From Roseitranquillus sediminis (GTDB taxonomy: Bacteria > Pseudomonadota > Alphaproteobacteria > Rhodobacterales > Rhodobacteraceae): a DNA stretch of 64,000 nucleotides. The notes below the pieces were generated by a model. It had not been told where the DNA came from and ran no database searches. It saw only the letters and a list, made by a program, of their open reading frames with translations. The DNA lies in NCBI RefSeq assembly GCF_016918935.1, contig NZ_JAFFOB010000014.1, forward strand, positions 62,001 through 126,000. Reading direction: 5' to 3'. The translations under genes and the position numbers were made by a program. Shown here one piece after another: positions 54,116 to 63,258 of the stretch. The number at the start of each line of letters is the position of its first letter. Position 1 is the stretch's first letter.

Positions 54116-54144
54116 TTGACCGCTTGACGCGTTCTCGCTATGGT
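54116..54144 (+). promoter_or_regulatory. Sigma-70-type promoter for the LysM gene
   Basis: TTGACC (54116-54121) and TATGGT (54139-54144) are separated by exactly 17 bp, a near-consensus spacing and fit. It lies 60 bp before ATG 54204 in otherwise non-coding sequence. A second TTGACG at 54124 is too close to the -10 to be used. Confidence 0.55.
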
Positions 54145-54203
54145 CTTCTGAGGGAGCGACGTCGCACCGGGTGCGGCGCGCTTGCCGCAGGAGCGTCGGC
54201 TAC

Positions 54204-55490
54204 ATGAAGGCGATCGGGATCACTCTGCTGGCGGCTGCGACGCTGCTTGGCGGCGGGTTCGTACTGGTTCAGGAGTTCCGTCACGGCCCTAGTTCATCGG
54301 AGGCCAGTCAGCCGGCGACGCTGCTAGCGGCACCCGAAGCGTCCGCGGCCGTCTTGCCGCAAGCGGCGCCCGAAGCGTTTGTCGACTTTGCACCGCCAGC
54401 GGCGCTGTCCTTGGACCCCGGGCCGCCACAATTCGACATCGTGCGGATCGAGGCGGATGGGCATGCCGTCGTCGCAGGCCGCGCCGGACCCGGCGCCGCA
54501 GTTGAGATCCTGCTCGACGGCCACGTCATCGCACGCGGAGACGCCGACGTCGGGGGGCACTTCGCGCAGGTGGTCGCGATAGACCACGCGCCGCATCCCC
54601 GCCTCATGTCGTTGCGCAGCACCGAGCCGTCGGGACAGATCCTGACGAACGAGGCGACCGTCATCGTCGCGCCGTCGGCGGAGGCGTTGCGCTCCCAACC
54701 GCTCGCAGCGGAGGCTGGCGCGCAGGCGAATGTCGGGGGAACAGCACCGACCGTCCTGCTGGAGCAGCCCAAGGTCCGGGCGCAAGTATCCCCCGAGACA
54801 CCAGCGCTGACCGCCTTGGACGGTAACGGCCCCCTGCCGGAAGCCCGCAGGCCCTCGACCTCGACCGCCGGCCTCATCGTCGCACCGCAGCCAGCGCCGC
54901 GTGCCGAGCCTGCATCGCCGGCGGCAGACACAGGGAGCCCGGCGCCTGATGCGCCGGCGGTGCTGCTTGCGAACGAGGAGGGTGTGCGCGTTCTGCAATC
55001 CGGCGGCAACGCGCCCTCGGTGGAGAGCGTTGTGCTCGACAGCATCGCCTACGACCGCAACGGCGGTGTCGCGCTCGGCGGCCGCAGTTCCGCCGCGGGC
55101 CGGCTGGTTCGTGTCTATGTCGACGACCGCGCCGTCGGCACCGCCGAGGTCGGAGTAGACCGCCAGTGGCGGCTCCCGCTGCCCGCGGTCCAGACGGGGG
55201 TGCACACGCTCAGGATCGACGAGATCGGCGCGGACGGCACCGTCGTCTCGCGCGTCGAGACGCCTTTCCGGCGCGAGGACCCCGACCAACTCGCCTCGCT
55301 GGACGCGCAGGGTTCCAGCGGCGCGCTCGTGCGGCTCGTGACCGTGCAACCGGGCAATACCCTCTGGGGCATCGCCTCGACCCGCTACGGCGAAGGCATC
55401 CTCTACGTCCGCGTCTTCGAGGCAAACCGCGATCGCATCCGCGACCCCGACCTGATCTATCCGGGTCAGGTCTTCAGCCTGCCCGATTGA
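54204..55490 (+). CDS. LysM-domain envelope protein with Ala/Pro-rich linker
   Basis: A 428-aa protein. One N-terminal transmembrane or signal-anchor helix ([20 protein letters not shown]) precedes a long Ala/Pro-rich region. Two similar Ig-like segments occur ([20 protein letters not shown] around 75 and [20 protein letters not shown] around 285). A C-terminal LysM follows (about 378-428: [48 protein letters not shown]). The LysM should bind peptidoglycan in the periplasm. ATG 54204 has AGGAG at 54189-54193. A sigma-70-like promoter lies upstream and an Atm1-type exporter follows. Confidence 0.88.
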   Translation: MKAIGITLLAAATLLGGGFVLVQEFRHGPSSSEASQPATLLAAPEASAAVLPQAAPEAFVDFAPPAALSLDPGPPQFDIVRIEADGHAVVAGRAGPGAAVEILLDGHVIARGDADVGGHFAQVVAIDHAPHPRLMSLRSTEPSGQILTNEATVIVAPSAEALRSQPLAAEAGAQANVGGTAPTVLLEQPKVRAQVSPETPALTALDGNGPLPEARRPSTSTAGLIVAPQPAPRAEPASPAADTGSPAPDAPAVLLANEEGVRVLQSGGNAPSVESVVLDSIAYDRNGGVALGGRSSAAGRLVRVYVDDRAVGTAEVGVDRQWRLPLPAVQTGVHTLRIDEIGADGTVVSRVETPFRREDPDQLASLDAQGSSGALVRLVTVQPGNTLWGIASTRYGEGILYVRVFEANRDRIRDPDLIYPGQVFSLPD

Positions 55491-55534
55491 GCCTGCGGCT
55501 GGCCATCCCTTCGACTGCAGCTTAAGTCGGGCGG

Positions 55535-57349
55535 GTGAGCGACGAGGAACTGGACAGGACGGAACGGCAGGCGAGCGGCCTGGCCACCATGCGGCGCGTC
55601 GCGCCCTACCTCTGGCCCGACGGAATGGGCTGGGTGAAGCGGCGCGTCGTGCTGTCGATGGTGGCGCTGCTGATCTCCAAGCTGATCGCGGTGGCGACCC
55701 CGTTCCTCTACAAGGGCGCGGTGGACTCGCTCTCCGGCGAGGCGTCGGGTTCTGCGTGGATGCTGGCGGTGGGGGCGATCGGCCTGACCGTTGCCTACGG
55801 AGTGGCGCGGCTGCTGAACGTCGGCTTCCAGCAGCTCCGTGACGTCCTCTTCGCCGCCGTGGGCCAGCGGGCGCTGCGGCAACTGGCGCTGGAGACCTTC
55901 AACCACATCCACCGGCTGAGCCTCAGCTACCACCTCACGCGCCGGACTGGCGGGCTGAGCCGGATCATCGAGCGCGGCGTCAAGGGCGTCGAATTCCTGT
56001 TGCGCTTCATGTTGCTGTCGGTCGGGCCGCTGATCCTCGAGCTCGTGCTGACAGCCGCGATTCTCGCCTTCGTCTTCGATCTGCGATACCTCTTGGTCCT
56101 GACCGTGACGGTCGCGCTCTACGTCGCCTTCACGTTCAAGGTGACAGAGTGGCGCGTGAAAATCCGCCGTCAGATGAACGCGCAGGACACGGACGCCAAT
56201 CAGAAGGCGATCGACAGCCTGTTGAACTTCGAGACGGTCAAGTACTTCGGTGCCGAACGGCGCGAGGCGGAGCGCTATGACGGCGCCATGGCGGGCTACG
56301 AGCGGGCGGCGGTGCTGACGAGCTACAGCCTCGCCTTCCTCAACTTCGGACAGTCGCTGCTGATCACGGCCGGCCTGGTGATCGTGATGGTGATGGCGGC
56401 CATGGGGGTGCAGTCGGGGGCGCTGACGGTCGGCGACTTCGTCATGGTCAACGCCTACATGATCCAGATCACGATGCCGCTGAACTTCCTCGGCACCGTC
56501 TATCGCGAGATCCGGCAGGCACTCGTCGACATGGCGGAGATGTTCGGCCTGCTGGAGCAGCCGCAGGAGGTGGTCGACCGGCGTGGAGCCCGGCCGCTCG
56601 AGGTGCGGGCGGGCGAGGTCGTGTTCGACGACGTCCGTTTCGGCTACGTGGCTGCGCGCCCGATCCTGAAGGGGGTCTCCCTGCGGGTGGGTCCGGGACA
56701 GACGGTGGCCATCGTGGGGCCGACCGGGTCGGGCAAGTCGACCATAGGGCGGCTGCTCTTCCGGTTCTACGACGTCTCCGGCGGTGCGCTGCGGATCGAT
56801 GGGCAGGATGTCCGCGACGTGACGCAGGACAGCCTGCACGACGCAATCGGCGTCGTGCCGCAGGACACGGTGCTCTTCAACGACACGATCTACTACAACA
56901 TCGCCTATGGCCGTCCGGATGCCGCGCGCGAAGAGGTCGAGTCGGCGGCTCGGGCGGCCAAGATCCACGATTTCATCGTGCGCCTGCCCTCAGGTTATGA
57001 CACGCAGGTGGGTGAGCGCGGACTGAAGCTGAGCGGCGGGGAAAAGCAGCGGGTCGGCATTGCGCGCACACTGCTCAAGAACCCGCCGATCCTGCTGCTG
57101 GATGAAGCGACAAGCGCCCTCGACAGCGAGACGGAGCGCGAAATCCAGAACGAGCTGCGGGCAATGGGCCGCGGGCGCAGCGTCATCACCATCGCGCACC
57201 GGCTCTCGACGGTGGTCGATGCGGATCAGATAGTGGTGCTGCAGGAGGGGCGCATCTGCGAGCGCGGCCACCACGAGGAACTTCTCGCCCGTGGCGGACG
57301 CTACGCCGCGATGTGGCAGCGGCAGGCGGCGGAGGAGAAGGCGGCCTGA
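55535..57349 (+). CDS. Atm1/ABCB7-type ABC exporter (fused membrane and ATPase domains)
   Basis: A 604-aa half-transporter that works as a homodimer. Six helices lie in residues about 35-330, with the Atm1 signature LLNFETVKYFGAERREAERY. The ATPase has Walker A IVGPTGSGKSTIGRLLFRFY, signature LSGGEKQRVGIARTLLKNPP and Walker B ILLLDEATSALDS. Relatives export glutathione-linked sulfur or metal species for Fe-S homeostasis and heavy-metal tolerance. GTG 55535 gives the family-like N-terminus. A hairpin overlaps the stop. Confidence 0.93.
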   Translation: MSDEELDRTERQASGLATMRRVAPYLWPDGMGWVKRRVVLSMVALLISKLIAVATPFLYKGAVDSLSGEASGSAWMLAVGAIGLTVAYGVARLLNVGFQQLRDVLFAAVGQRALRQLALETFNHIHRLSLSYHLTRRTGGLSRIIERGVKGVEFLLRFMLLSVGPLILELVLTAAILAFVFDLRYLLVLTVTVALYVAFTFKVTEWRVKIRRQMNAQDTDANQKAIDSLLNFETVKYFGAERREAERYDGAMAGYERAAVLTSYSLAFLNFGQSLLITAGLVIVMVMAAMGVQSGALTVGDFVMVNAYMIQITMPLNFLGTVYREIRQALVDMAEMFGLLEQPQEVVDRRGARPLEVRAGEVVFDDVRFGYVAARPILKGVSLRVGPGQTVAIVGPTGSGKSTIGRLLFRFYDVSGGALRIDGQDVRDVTQDSLHDAIGVVPQDTVLFNDTIYYNIAYGRPDAAREEVESAARAAKIHDFIVRLPSGYDTQVGERGLKLSGGEKQRVGIARTLLKNPPILLLDEATSALDSETEREIQNELRAMGRGRSVITIAHRLSTVVDADQIVVLQEGRICERGHHEELLARGGRYAAMWQRQAAEEKAA

Positions 57350-57359
57350 GGAGGCCGCC
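57340..57359 (+). terminator. Hairpin overlapping the Atm1-type gene stop
   Basis: GGCGGCCT / AGGCCGCC (57340-57347 and 57352-57359) is a perfect 8-bp stem with a GAGG loop. The TGA stop starts in the stem. No T-run follows, so it could be a weak or bidirectional terminator between this gene and the convergent small lipoprotein gene. Confidence 0.5.
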
Positions 57360-57370
57360 AGTCCTGCAGA

Positions 57371-57553
57371 TTATCTCGTCAGAATGCCGGCGCCTGCGCC
57401 GACCGCTGCGCCCGCCACCGGCTCACCCGCCACGGCTTCACCGACGCCAGCGCCAATCAAACCACCTGTGGCACCACGTTCGAGTGCCGTGTCGCCACAG
57501 CCCGCGACGGCGCCGCCAATGGCCAGACCGATAATCCAGAGTTTCGTACGCAT
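57371..57553 (-). CDS. Small glycine-zipper lipoprotein
   Basis: A 60-aa product. A short lipoprotein signal ends in GGAVAGC, with Cys19 as the acylated residue. A glycine-zipper-like repeat follows (GATGGLIGAGVGEAVAGEPV then AGAAVGAGAGI). Start MRTKLWIIGLAIGG uses ATG 57553; ATG 57556 directly before it is also possible, and GGGAGAG lies 6-9 nt upstream of these. Similar small outer-membrane or periplasmic glycine-zipper proteins are common in alphaproteobacteria and functionally undefined. Confidence 0.75.
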   Translation of the reverse strand: MRTKLWIIGLAIGGAVAGCGDTALERGATGGLIGAGVGEAVAGEPVAGAAVGAGAGILTR

Positions 57554-57688
57554 CATAGCACTCTCCCATACCTTATTGTTCCCGAACCAACGGGAACGGA
57601 ACGACAATCGTTCCAAACGGCGCGGGCGCGTGAGCCGCGTCTCTTCCTAAGCTGCGGCCGGCGCCGCTGCGCTTTCGATCAAGACGCG

Positions 57689-59179
57689 TCAGACGAAATT
57701 CCCGTCTGACTGTTGCCAGGGCTTCACCAAGTTGCCGAAGCGCGTGAAACGCCCCTCGAAACTGAGGTCGACGCTTCCGATCGGGCCGTGGCGCTGCTTG
57801 CCGATGATGACCTCGGCGCGGCCGTGCAGGCGCTCCATCCGCTCCTGCCACTTCGCCATCTCGTCGAGCTTGTCGTCTGAGGGTTTCTCGCGCTCGGCAT
57901 AGTATTCCTCGCGGAAGACGAACATCACGACATCGGCGTCCTGCTCGATCGAGCCCGACTCGCGCAGGTCTGAGAGCTGCGGGCGCTTGTCTTCGCGGCT
58001 CTCGACCTGACGGCTGAGCTGGCTCAGCGCCACGACCGGCACGTCGAGCTCCTTGGCAATGGCCTTCAAGCCTTGCGTGATCTCCGAGACCTCGTTGACG
58101 CGGCTGTCCTTGGCGCTGCCGGGGCGGACGAGCTGGAGGTAGTCGACGATCAGCACGTCGAGACCGTGCTCGCGCTTCAGCCGCCGGGCGCGGGCGGCGA
58201 GCTGGCCGATGGGCAGCGCGGGCGTGTCGTCGATGTAGAGCGGGCATGCCTCGAGCTGCTTGGCGGCCTCGACGAAGCGGCGGAACTCCACTCCGGTCAT
58301 GTCGCCGCGACGGATCTGCTCCGAAGGCACTTCGGCCGCTTCGGAGAGGATCCGGGCGGCGAGCTGCTCGGCGGACATCTCGAGCGAGAAGAAACCGACG
58401 ACGCCGCCGTCCACGGCACCCGGCGATCCGTCCGGCAGCGTGCCGCGGCGATACGCCTTGGCCACGTTAAAAGCGATGTTCGTCGCGAGCGATGTCTTGC
58501 CCATGGACGGACGTCCCGCGAGGATCAGCAGGTCCGACCGGTGAAGGCCGCCCAGCTTCTTGTCCATGTCGACGAGGCCGGTGGAGAGGCCGGCCAGTCC
58601 GCCGTCGCGCATGTAGGCCGCGTTCGCGACCTGCACCGCATCCTTCACCGCGCTCAGGAACGAGCGGAAGCCGCGCACCGCGCCGCCCGACTCGGCCAGC
58701 TTGTAGAGCGCCTGCTCGGCCTCGACGATCTGCGACTGCGGCTCGCTCTCGGCGGTGACCTCGGCCGCTCGGGCGGAGATGTCGCGCCCGATCCCCATGA
58801 GGCTGCGGCGGATGGCGAGGTCGCGGATCATCTGCGCGTAGTCACGCGCCGCGAACGAGGCGATGGCCGCGCTGGCGAGGCGCAGGAGGTAGGCCGGGCC
58901 GCCGAGTTCCTTGAGCCCTTCGTCGGCCTCGAGGAACGGCTTGAGTGTGACTGGCGAGGCCAGCGCGTTCTTGGTTATGCGCGCCTCGGCCGTCTCCCAG
59001 ATGCGGGCGTGGACGGGGTCGTAGAAGTGCCGGGCCGAGATCAGGTTCGCGACGCGATCGTAGACGTCGTTGTCCGTCAGGATCGCGCCGAGCAACTGCT
59101 GCTCGGCCTCGATGTTGTGGGGCAACGCTGCGGCCCCGTCCTCTGCCTGTCTGCCCTCGACGCGGGAGATCTCGTTCAT
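57689..59179 (-). CDS. dnaB: Replicative DNA helicase DnaB
   Basis: The hexameric replication-fork helicase, 496 aa. The N-terminal domain (about 17-120) starts LPHNIEAEQQLLGAILTDND. The RecA-like C-terminal domain carries Walker A LAGRPSMGKTSLATNIAFNV, Walker B VLIVDYLQLV, the H3/H4 motifs around VVALSQLSRQVESREDKRPQ, and arginine-finger region SGSIEQDADVVMFVFREEYY. No intein is present. The end DLSFEGRFTRFGNL is typical of alphaproteobacterial DnaB. Confidence 0.97.
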   Translation of the reverse strand: MNEISRVEGRQAEDGAAALPHNIEAEQQLLGAILTDNDVYDRVANLISARHFYDPVHARIWETAEARITKNALASPVTLKPFLEADEGLKELGGPAYLLRLASAAIASFAARDYAQMIRDLAIRRSLMGIGRDISARAAEVTAESEPQSQIVEAEQALYKLAESGGAVRGFRSFLSAVKDAVQVANAAYMRDGGLAGLSTGLVDMDKKLGGLHRSDLLILAGRPSMGKTSLATNIAFNVAKAYRRGTLPDGSPGAVDGGVVGFFSLEMSAEQLAARILSEAAEVPSEQIRRGDMTGVEFRRFVEAAKQLEACPLYIDDTPALPIGQLAARARRLKREHGLDVLIVDYLQLVRPGSAKDSRVNEVSEITQGLKAIAKELDVPVVALSQLSRQVESREDKRPQLSDLRESGSIEQDADVVMFVFREEYYAEREKPSDDKLDEMAKWQERMERLHGRAEVIIGKQRHGPIGSVDLSFEGRFTRFGNLVKPWQQSDGNFV

Positions 59180-59294
59180 CTCGGTCCCCTTCGGTGCGTC
59201 ACGAATACGTCACGCTGGCCGGATTCGGCAAAATGTATGTTTTCGGTGGACAGCCTGTGTGTGGGCTGTTGATGACTCCGATCTGGCCGGCAGA

Positions 59295-59984
59295 TCAATC
59301 TGTTGCCGCGCTTTCTTGCGCCTTCTGCCAGCCTCTTGGATCGTCGAGGAAGGCGCGCACTCCCGCCAGCGTCTCGGCGTCGAACGCCTGCCGCGCCTCG
59401 GCTTCGACCAGCACGTCGCGCCAGGTGCAGAGCGCGTGCAGGGTGACGCCATGCTCGCCAAGCACGCGCGGTGTTTCGGGAAAGATGCCGTAGGAGAAGA
59501 TGACGGCGGTGTGGGCGCATGTCGCGCCAGTCTCGCGAATCGCGTCGACGAAGGAGAGCTTCGAGCCGCCGTCGGTGGCGAGGTCCTCGACCAGCAGCAC
59601 CCGCTGGCCCGGCTCCATCACGCCCTCGATCCTCGCGTTGCGGCCATAGCCCTTGGGTTTCTTGCGGACGTAGGCCATCGGCAGCGCCAGCCGCTCCGCG
59701 ATCAGCGCGGCAAATGGGATGCCGGCCGTTTCGCCCCCCGCGATGACGTCGAACGCCTCATAGCCCGCATCGCGCAGAATGGTGGCGGCGAGGAAGTCCA
59801 TGAGCGCCGCGCGGACGCGGGGAAAGCCGATGAGGCGGCGGCAATCGATGTAGGTCGGCGCGCGCAGGCCGCTGGCGAAAGTGAAGGGTTCTGCCGCGTT
59901 GAAGTTCACGGCGCCGACCTCGAGCAGCATGGCGGCGGAGAGGCGGGCGGTCTCTGCCCGGTCGGGACAGCTTGTAGGGATCAT
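59295..59984 (-). CDS. pyrE: Orotate phosphoribosyltransferase
   Basis: Makes orotidine monophosphate from orotate and PRPP. The 229-aa type I PRTase has [18 protein letters not shown] at the N-terminus, the flexible-loop basic segment [17 protein letters not shown], and the PRPP-binding motif [14 protein letters not shown]. Length and layout match the alphaproteobacterial PyrE. It lies 39 nt downstream of pyrC on the same strand, so the two pyrimidine genes are probably co-transcribed. Confidence 0.95.
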   Translation of the reverse strand: MIPTSCPDRAETARLSAAMLLEVGAVNFNAAEPFTFASGLRAPTYIDCRRLIGFPRVRAALMDFLAATILRDAGYEAFDVIAGGETAGIPFAALIAERLALPMAYVRKKPKGYGRNARIEGVMEPGQRVLLVEDLATDGGSKLSFVDAIRETGATCAHTAVIFSYGIFPETPRVLGEHGVTLHALCTWRDVLVEAEARQAFDAETLAGVRAFLDDPRGWQKAQESAATD

Positions 59985-60023
59985 CGCGGGGCTCCTTCGG
60001 AGGGCGGATCGGGTTCGGGCGCT

Positions 60024-61061
60024 CTACCGCTCGACCTGCCAGGCGAGCGGCCGGCCGGTATCGAAGACGGTGATCGAGCCCTGCGCCGTCTCCACCGCCG
60101 GCGGTACGGGGGCCTCCGCGCGGCGCAGGGTGATCATGTCCTCGTTCGGCGGCAGGCGATAGAAGGCGGGGCCGTTGAGCGAGACGAACGCCTCCAGCCG
60201 GTCGAGCGCGTCCTCTTCATCGAAGACCTGCGCAACGAGCGGCAGCGCGACGGGGGCAGTGTAGCAGCCGGCGCAGCCGCAGGCGCTCTCCTTCGCCGCG
60301 TCGACGTGGGGTGCGCTGTCGGTGCCAAGAAAGAAGCGCGCATCGCCCGAGGTGGCGGCGGCCCTGAGCGCGAGGCGGTGACGCTCGCGCTTTACGATCG
60401 GCAGGCAGTAGTAGTGCGGGCGGATCCCGCCCGCGAGCATGTGCGTGCGGTTGATGACCAGGTGGTGAGCGGTAATCGTGGCGCCGAGGTGCCGCTCCGC
60501 CGCGCGGACGTAGTCCACTGCGTCGGCGGTCGTCACGTGCTCCATCACGATGCGAAGCTCCGGCAGCCTACGGCGCAGCGGGTCAAGCACGCGGTCGATG
60601 AACACAGCCTCGCGGTCGAAGATGTCGATCGCGGCGTCCGTCACCTCTCCATGCACGCAGAGCGGCAGGTTCACCTGCGCCATCGTCTCGAGCACCCGCA
60701 TCACCCGGTCCATGTCGCGCACGCCCGAGGCGGAGTTCGTCGTGGCGCCGGCCGGGTAGAGCTTGACCGCCTTGACGAGGCCGATCTCGGCCGCGGCGCG
60801 CACGTCCTTCGGCTGCGTCTCCTCGGTGAGGTAGAGGGTCATCAGCGGCTGGAAGCGCGACCCCTGCGACTTCGCCGAGAGGATCCGGTCGCGGTAGTCG
60901 GCGGCGTCGGCGGCGGTCACCACCGGCGGCACGAGGTTGGGCATGATGATGGCGCGGGCGAAGTCCCGCTCGGTGTGCGGCAGGACGGCCTTCAGCACGG
61001 CGCCGTCGCGCAGGTGCAGGTGCCAGTCGTCAGGGCGGCGGATGGTCAGCGTGTCGGTCAC
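60024..61061 (-). CDS. pyrC: Dihydroorotase (class II)
   Basis: Cyclises carbamoyl-aspartate to dihydroorotate. The 345-aa amidohydrolase has the first metal motif in [20 protein letters not shown], the carboxylated lysine in [19 protein letters not shown], His ligands in LCVHGEVTD and VMEHVTTAD, and the catalytic Asp in [10 protein letters not shown]. Matches the E. coli-type monofunctional PyrC. It lies upstream of pyrE. Confidence 0.96.
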   Translation of the reverse strand: MTDTLTIRRPDDWHLHLRDGAVLKAVLPHTERDFARAIIMPNLVPPVVTAADAADYRDRILSAKSQGSRFQPLMTLYLTEETQPKDVRAAAEIGLVKAVKLYPAGATTNSASGVRDMDRVMRVLETMAQVNLPLCVHGEVTDAAIDIFDREAVFIDRVLDPLRRRLPELRIVMEHVTTADAVDYVRAAERHLGATITAHHLVINRTHMLAGGIRPHYYCLPIVKRERHRLALRAAATSGDARFFLGTDSAPHVDAAKESACGCAGCYTAPVALPLVAQVFDEEDALDRLEAFVSLNGPAFYRLPPNEDMITLRRAEAPVPPAVETAQGSITVFDTGRPLAWQVER

Positions 61062-61270
61062 GAGGCGGGGCGTAGCGCATCGCCGTGCGGCGAACCAGCC
61101 TGTCGTTCGGTCGCCGCCGCAAATCGTCGGCCACTCCGGGATTGCCGCGGTGGCGGGCGCTTCCTAGCATCGCACGCGATGACCTCGAGGAGCTTCTGGA
61201 ATGTCTAGCCTGTCCGTCGCGCTGTGCCCGTCAACCACGGAAGGCACGCAATACGGCGCGAGCCGGGCGA

Positions 61271-61837
61271 ATGACTGAGGCGGCGCAGGGTGACGTGGCG
61301 CGTATGGCGCGGGCGTTCCTCGTGGCGGCGCGGGCGCATATCGGCCAGACGCGCAAGGGCAAAGCGGGCATCCCCTACATCAACCATCCGGCCGAGGTCG
61401 CGGAGCTGGTGGCCTGGGCCGGTGGGGATGTTGACACGGTCGTCGCCGCGGTGCTGCACGACGTGGTCGAGGATAGCGAGACGACTGTCGCAGAGATCGC
61501 CGAAGCCTTCGGGCCGCAGGTCGCCCGCCTGGTCGAGGCGATGACGAACCCGCCCGAGTGGGAGGAATTGCCGAAGATCGAGATGAAGTTGCGACAGGCG
61601 CAGCACATGGGACAGGCGTCGGCGGAGGCGCGGATGATCAAGATCGCCGACCAGACGTCGAACCTGCGCGACATCGCGCGGGAGCCCGAGGCGTGGGAGC
61701 CGATGGCGGCCGAGCGATATCTGGAGGGGGCGGGCCGCGTCGTCGATGCCTGTCGGGGCACCAGCGCAGCACTGGAGGCGGCCTTCGACGAGGCCATGGC
61801 GATCGCGCGCCAGCGGCTTGGCGGCACCCTTGCATGA
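61271..61837 (+). CDS. HD-domain phosphohydrolase, MESH1/RelA-SpoT hydrolase-like
   Basis: A 188-aa single-domain protein. HD-superfamily motifs are YINHPAEVAELVAWAG (His ligand), VAAVLHDVVEDSETTVAEIA (HD pair and catalytic ED) and RMIKIADQTSNLRDIARE (final Asp with TSN, as in SpoT/MESH1). It lacks synthetase, TGS and ACT domains. Relatives hydrolyse (p)ppGpp or related nucleotides such as NADPH. ATG 61271 is chosen because conserved sequence begins a few residues in; the longer upstream frame is unconserved. Confidence 0.82.
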   Translation: MTEAAQGDVARMARAFLVAARAHIGQTRKGKAGIPYINHPAEVAELVAWAGGDVDTVVAAVLHDVVEDSETTVAEIAEAFGPQVARLVEAMTNPPEWEELPKIEMKLRQAQHMGQASAEARMIKIADQTSNLRDIAREPEAWEPMAAERYLEGAGRVVDACRGTSAALEAAFDEAMAIARQRLGGTLA

Positions 61838-61870
61838 CTCGGATCATGCGGCGGGCGCGGTGGCGCAGCC

Positions 61871-62470
61871 TCAGAAAAGGCTGACGAGGCCTGCCGCCAT
61901 CGTTCCGGCAATGCCAAAGCCGAAGAGGACGAAGAGCCCGTCGTTGGCCATAAGACCGACGGCGAAAAGCGCGACCGCGAGCGCAGCGACCGATGACAGC
62001 ATCGGCACGATCTCCATTGCCGGAAACAGCACGGCAAGCGAGACGCAGGTGGCGAGGGTGATCAGGCTGGCCGGGCGCGAGGTGAGGGGGGAGAGGCGGG
62101 GCCGAATCGCGCACTCCGCCCACCGGACGGGCGGGCGCAGGAAGCCCACCGCCCTCGTCATTCGACGCTGAGCCACGCTTCGCCGCGTGACGATTCTCGG
62201 AAGCCAGAGCGTCCGGCGCCCCATCATCATCTGGGCCGCGATCAGCAGGATCACGAGGCCGGTGAACGTCGGCGCCCCAGGGATCGAAGAGAGCGGCGAG
62301 ACAAGCAACAGCGCCGGCACCAGAAGCAGCGACGCGAGCGAGCGTTCCCCCAGTCTAGCGGCAATCTCGCCGATCGTCACGCGGGCCTCACCCTCGTCCC
62401 GTTCGAGTTGGTCGAGGATCTCGGAGAGCGCACCGTCGCGGTTGCCATCATGCATGTCACGGTTGAACAT
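61871..62470 (-). CDS. ExoD-family membrane protein
   Basis: A 199-aa protein of the exopolysaccharide synthesis ExoD family. A soluble N-terminus with LSEILDQLERDEGEARVTIG precedes GERSLASLLLVPALLLVSPL. A conserved PGAPTFTGLVILLIAAQMMM region and two C-terminal helices follow. ATG 62470 fits the family; an in-frame ATG at 62458 is an alternative. First described in Sinorhizobium, where exoD mutants are affected in polysaccharide production and nodule invasion; the biochemical role is unknown. Confidence 0.85.
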   Translation of the reverse strand: MFNRDMHDGNRDGALSEILDQLERDEGEARVTIGEIAARLGERSLASLLLVPALLLVSPLSSIPGAPTFTGLVILLIAAQMMMGRRTLWLPRIVTRRSVAQRRMTRAVGFLRPPVRWAECAIRPRLSPLTSRPASLITLATCVSLAVLFPAMEIVPMLSSVAALAVALFAVGLMANDGLFVLFGFGIAGTMAAGLVSLF

Positions 62471-62570
62471 TGCCTGACGCAACGGCGGGCTGAGAGGTTT
62501 GTTCCGCAGTCCGTCGCAAGCTTCACATCCCCGGCTATGGTTGTTGATCCCGAGCCGATTTTTCACCCCT

Positions 62571-62837
62571 TCAGGCGCGTGGCGGGGCCGAAGGAATGGT
62601 GATGCGGGTCTGCTTCAGCACGTGACCCGCTGCGTCGATTGTCAGCCGGACGCGGCGTCCGCCATGAACAAAGGTCACGCGGTGACGCCCTGCGTCCTCA
62701 CCCTCGCCGCGCTCCGTGATCGTGGTTATCCGCCCGTCGGCCATCAGGCGCCGCACCTCGGCGGGGGCGAGATCGAGCAGCCGCGCCAGGTCGACAGCAT
62801 CGATCGTGAATCCAGCGTCGGTCGTCTCGAGCTTCAT
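62571..62837 (-). CDS. DUF6522-like small protein
   Basis: An 88-aa protein. The N-terminal MKLETTDAGFTIDAVDLARL then LDLAPAEVRRLMADGRITTI, a middle TERGEGEDAGRHRVTFVHGG and a C-terminal RLTIDAAGHVLKQTRITIP resemble the roughly 90-aa DUF6522 proteins of Rhodobacterales. GGAA sits close to the start at 62837. The frame is also open further upstream, into the pseudogene next to it, but that part is not this gene. Function unknown. Confidence 0.7.
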   Translation of the reverse strand: MKLETTDAGFTIDAVDLARLLDLAPAEVRRLMADGRITTITERGEGEDAGRHRVTFVHGGRRVRLTIDAAGHVLKQTRITIPSAPPRA

Positions 62838-62904
62838 GGAAATGTTCCTCGCGCGGCCTCTGTCCGACCGTTCGCGCCAAACCGCGGCCAGGTCCAGAGG
62901 GGGA

Positions 62905-63255
62905 TCAGTCGGCGCTTGGATACTCCTGCTGCCGCAGACGTCGGCCAGATGGGCGGCATTGCACGCAGACGTCCGCAGCGTCGAGGCGAGCGCATCCGGC
63001 ACCGTCTTGAGGTCGACGTAGTTCGTCGTCTGTATTGCCTCGCCGGCCCAGCAGATCCCGCCATTCGCCGGGATGGTGAAACCGACATCGTCCAGCGCCT
63101 AAAAGCATGCGGCCTGACAGGCGTGGGCTCCATCCTCGTTACCCAACACGGCGACGAGTGTGACCTTGCCGGCGGCGGGCATCCTTTGCGGTCGTCGACC
63201 TCGCCGAGGAAGGCATCCAGCCGCACCAACACCCGCGCCACCCGCCAGGCTCACG
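62905..63255 (-). pseudogene. Broken flavodoxin-family NAD(P)H-dependent oxidoreductase gene
   Basis: Three frames read leftward piece together the C-terminal half of a flavodoxin-family reductase: AWRVARVLVRLDAFLGEVDD; then after a frameshift near 63200 AAGKVTLVAVLGNEDGAHAC; then a TAG stop at 63101-63099 where relatives have Gln; then ALDDVGFTIPANGGICWAGE, VDLKTVPDALASTLRT and NAAHLADV; then a second shift to RQQEYPSAD and TGA at 62905. The N-terminal half is missing and the remnant starts right against the VIT1-gene stop, which marks a deletion junction. Family recognition is by eye. Confidence 0.65.
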
Positions 63256-63258
63256 TCG

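Noticed and set aside
55466-56968. 500-codon minus-strand open frame
   Set aside because: It is antisense to the Atm1-type exporter; His/Gln/Arg-rich low-complexity translation.
58073-59272. 399-codon plus-strand open frame
   Set aside because: It is antisense to dnaB and has no domain of its own.
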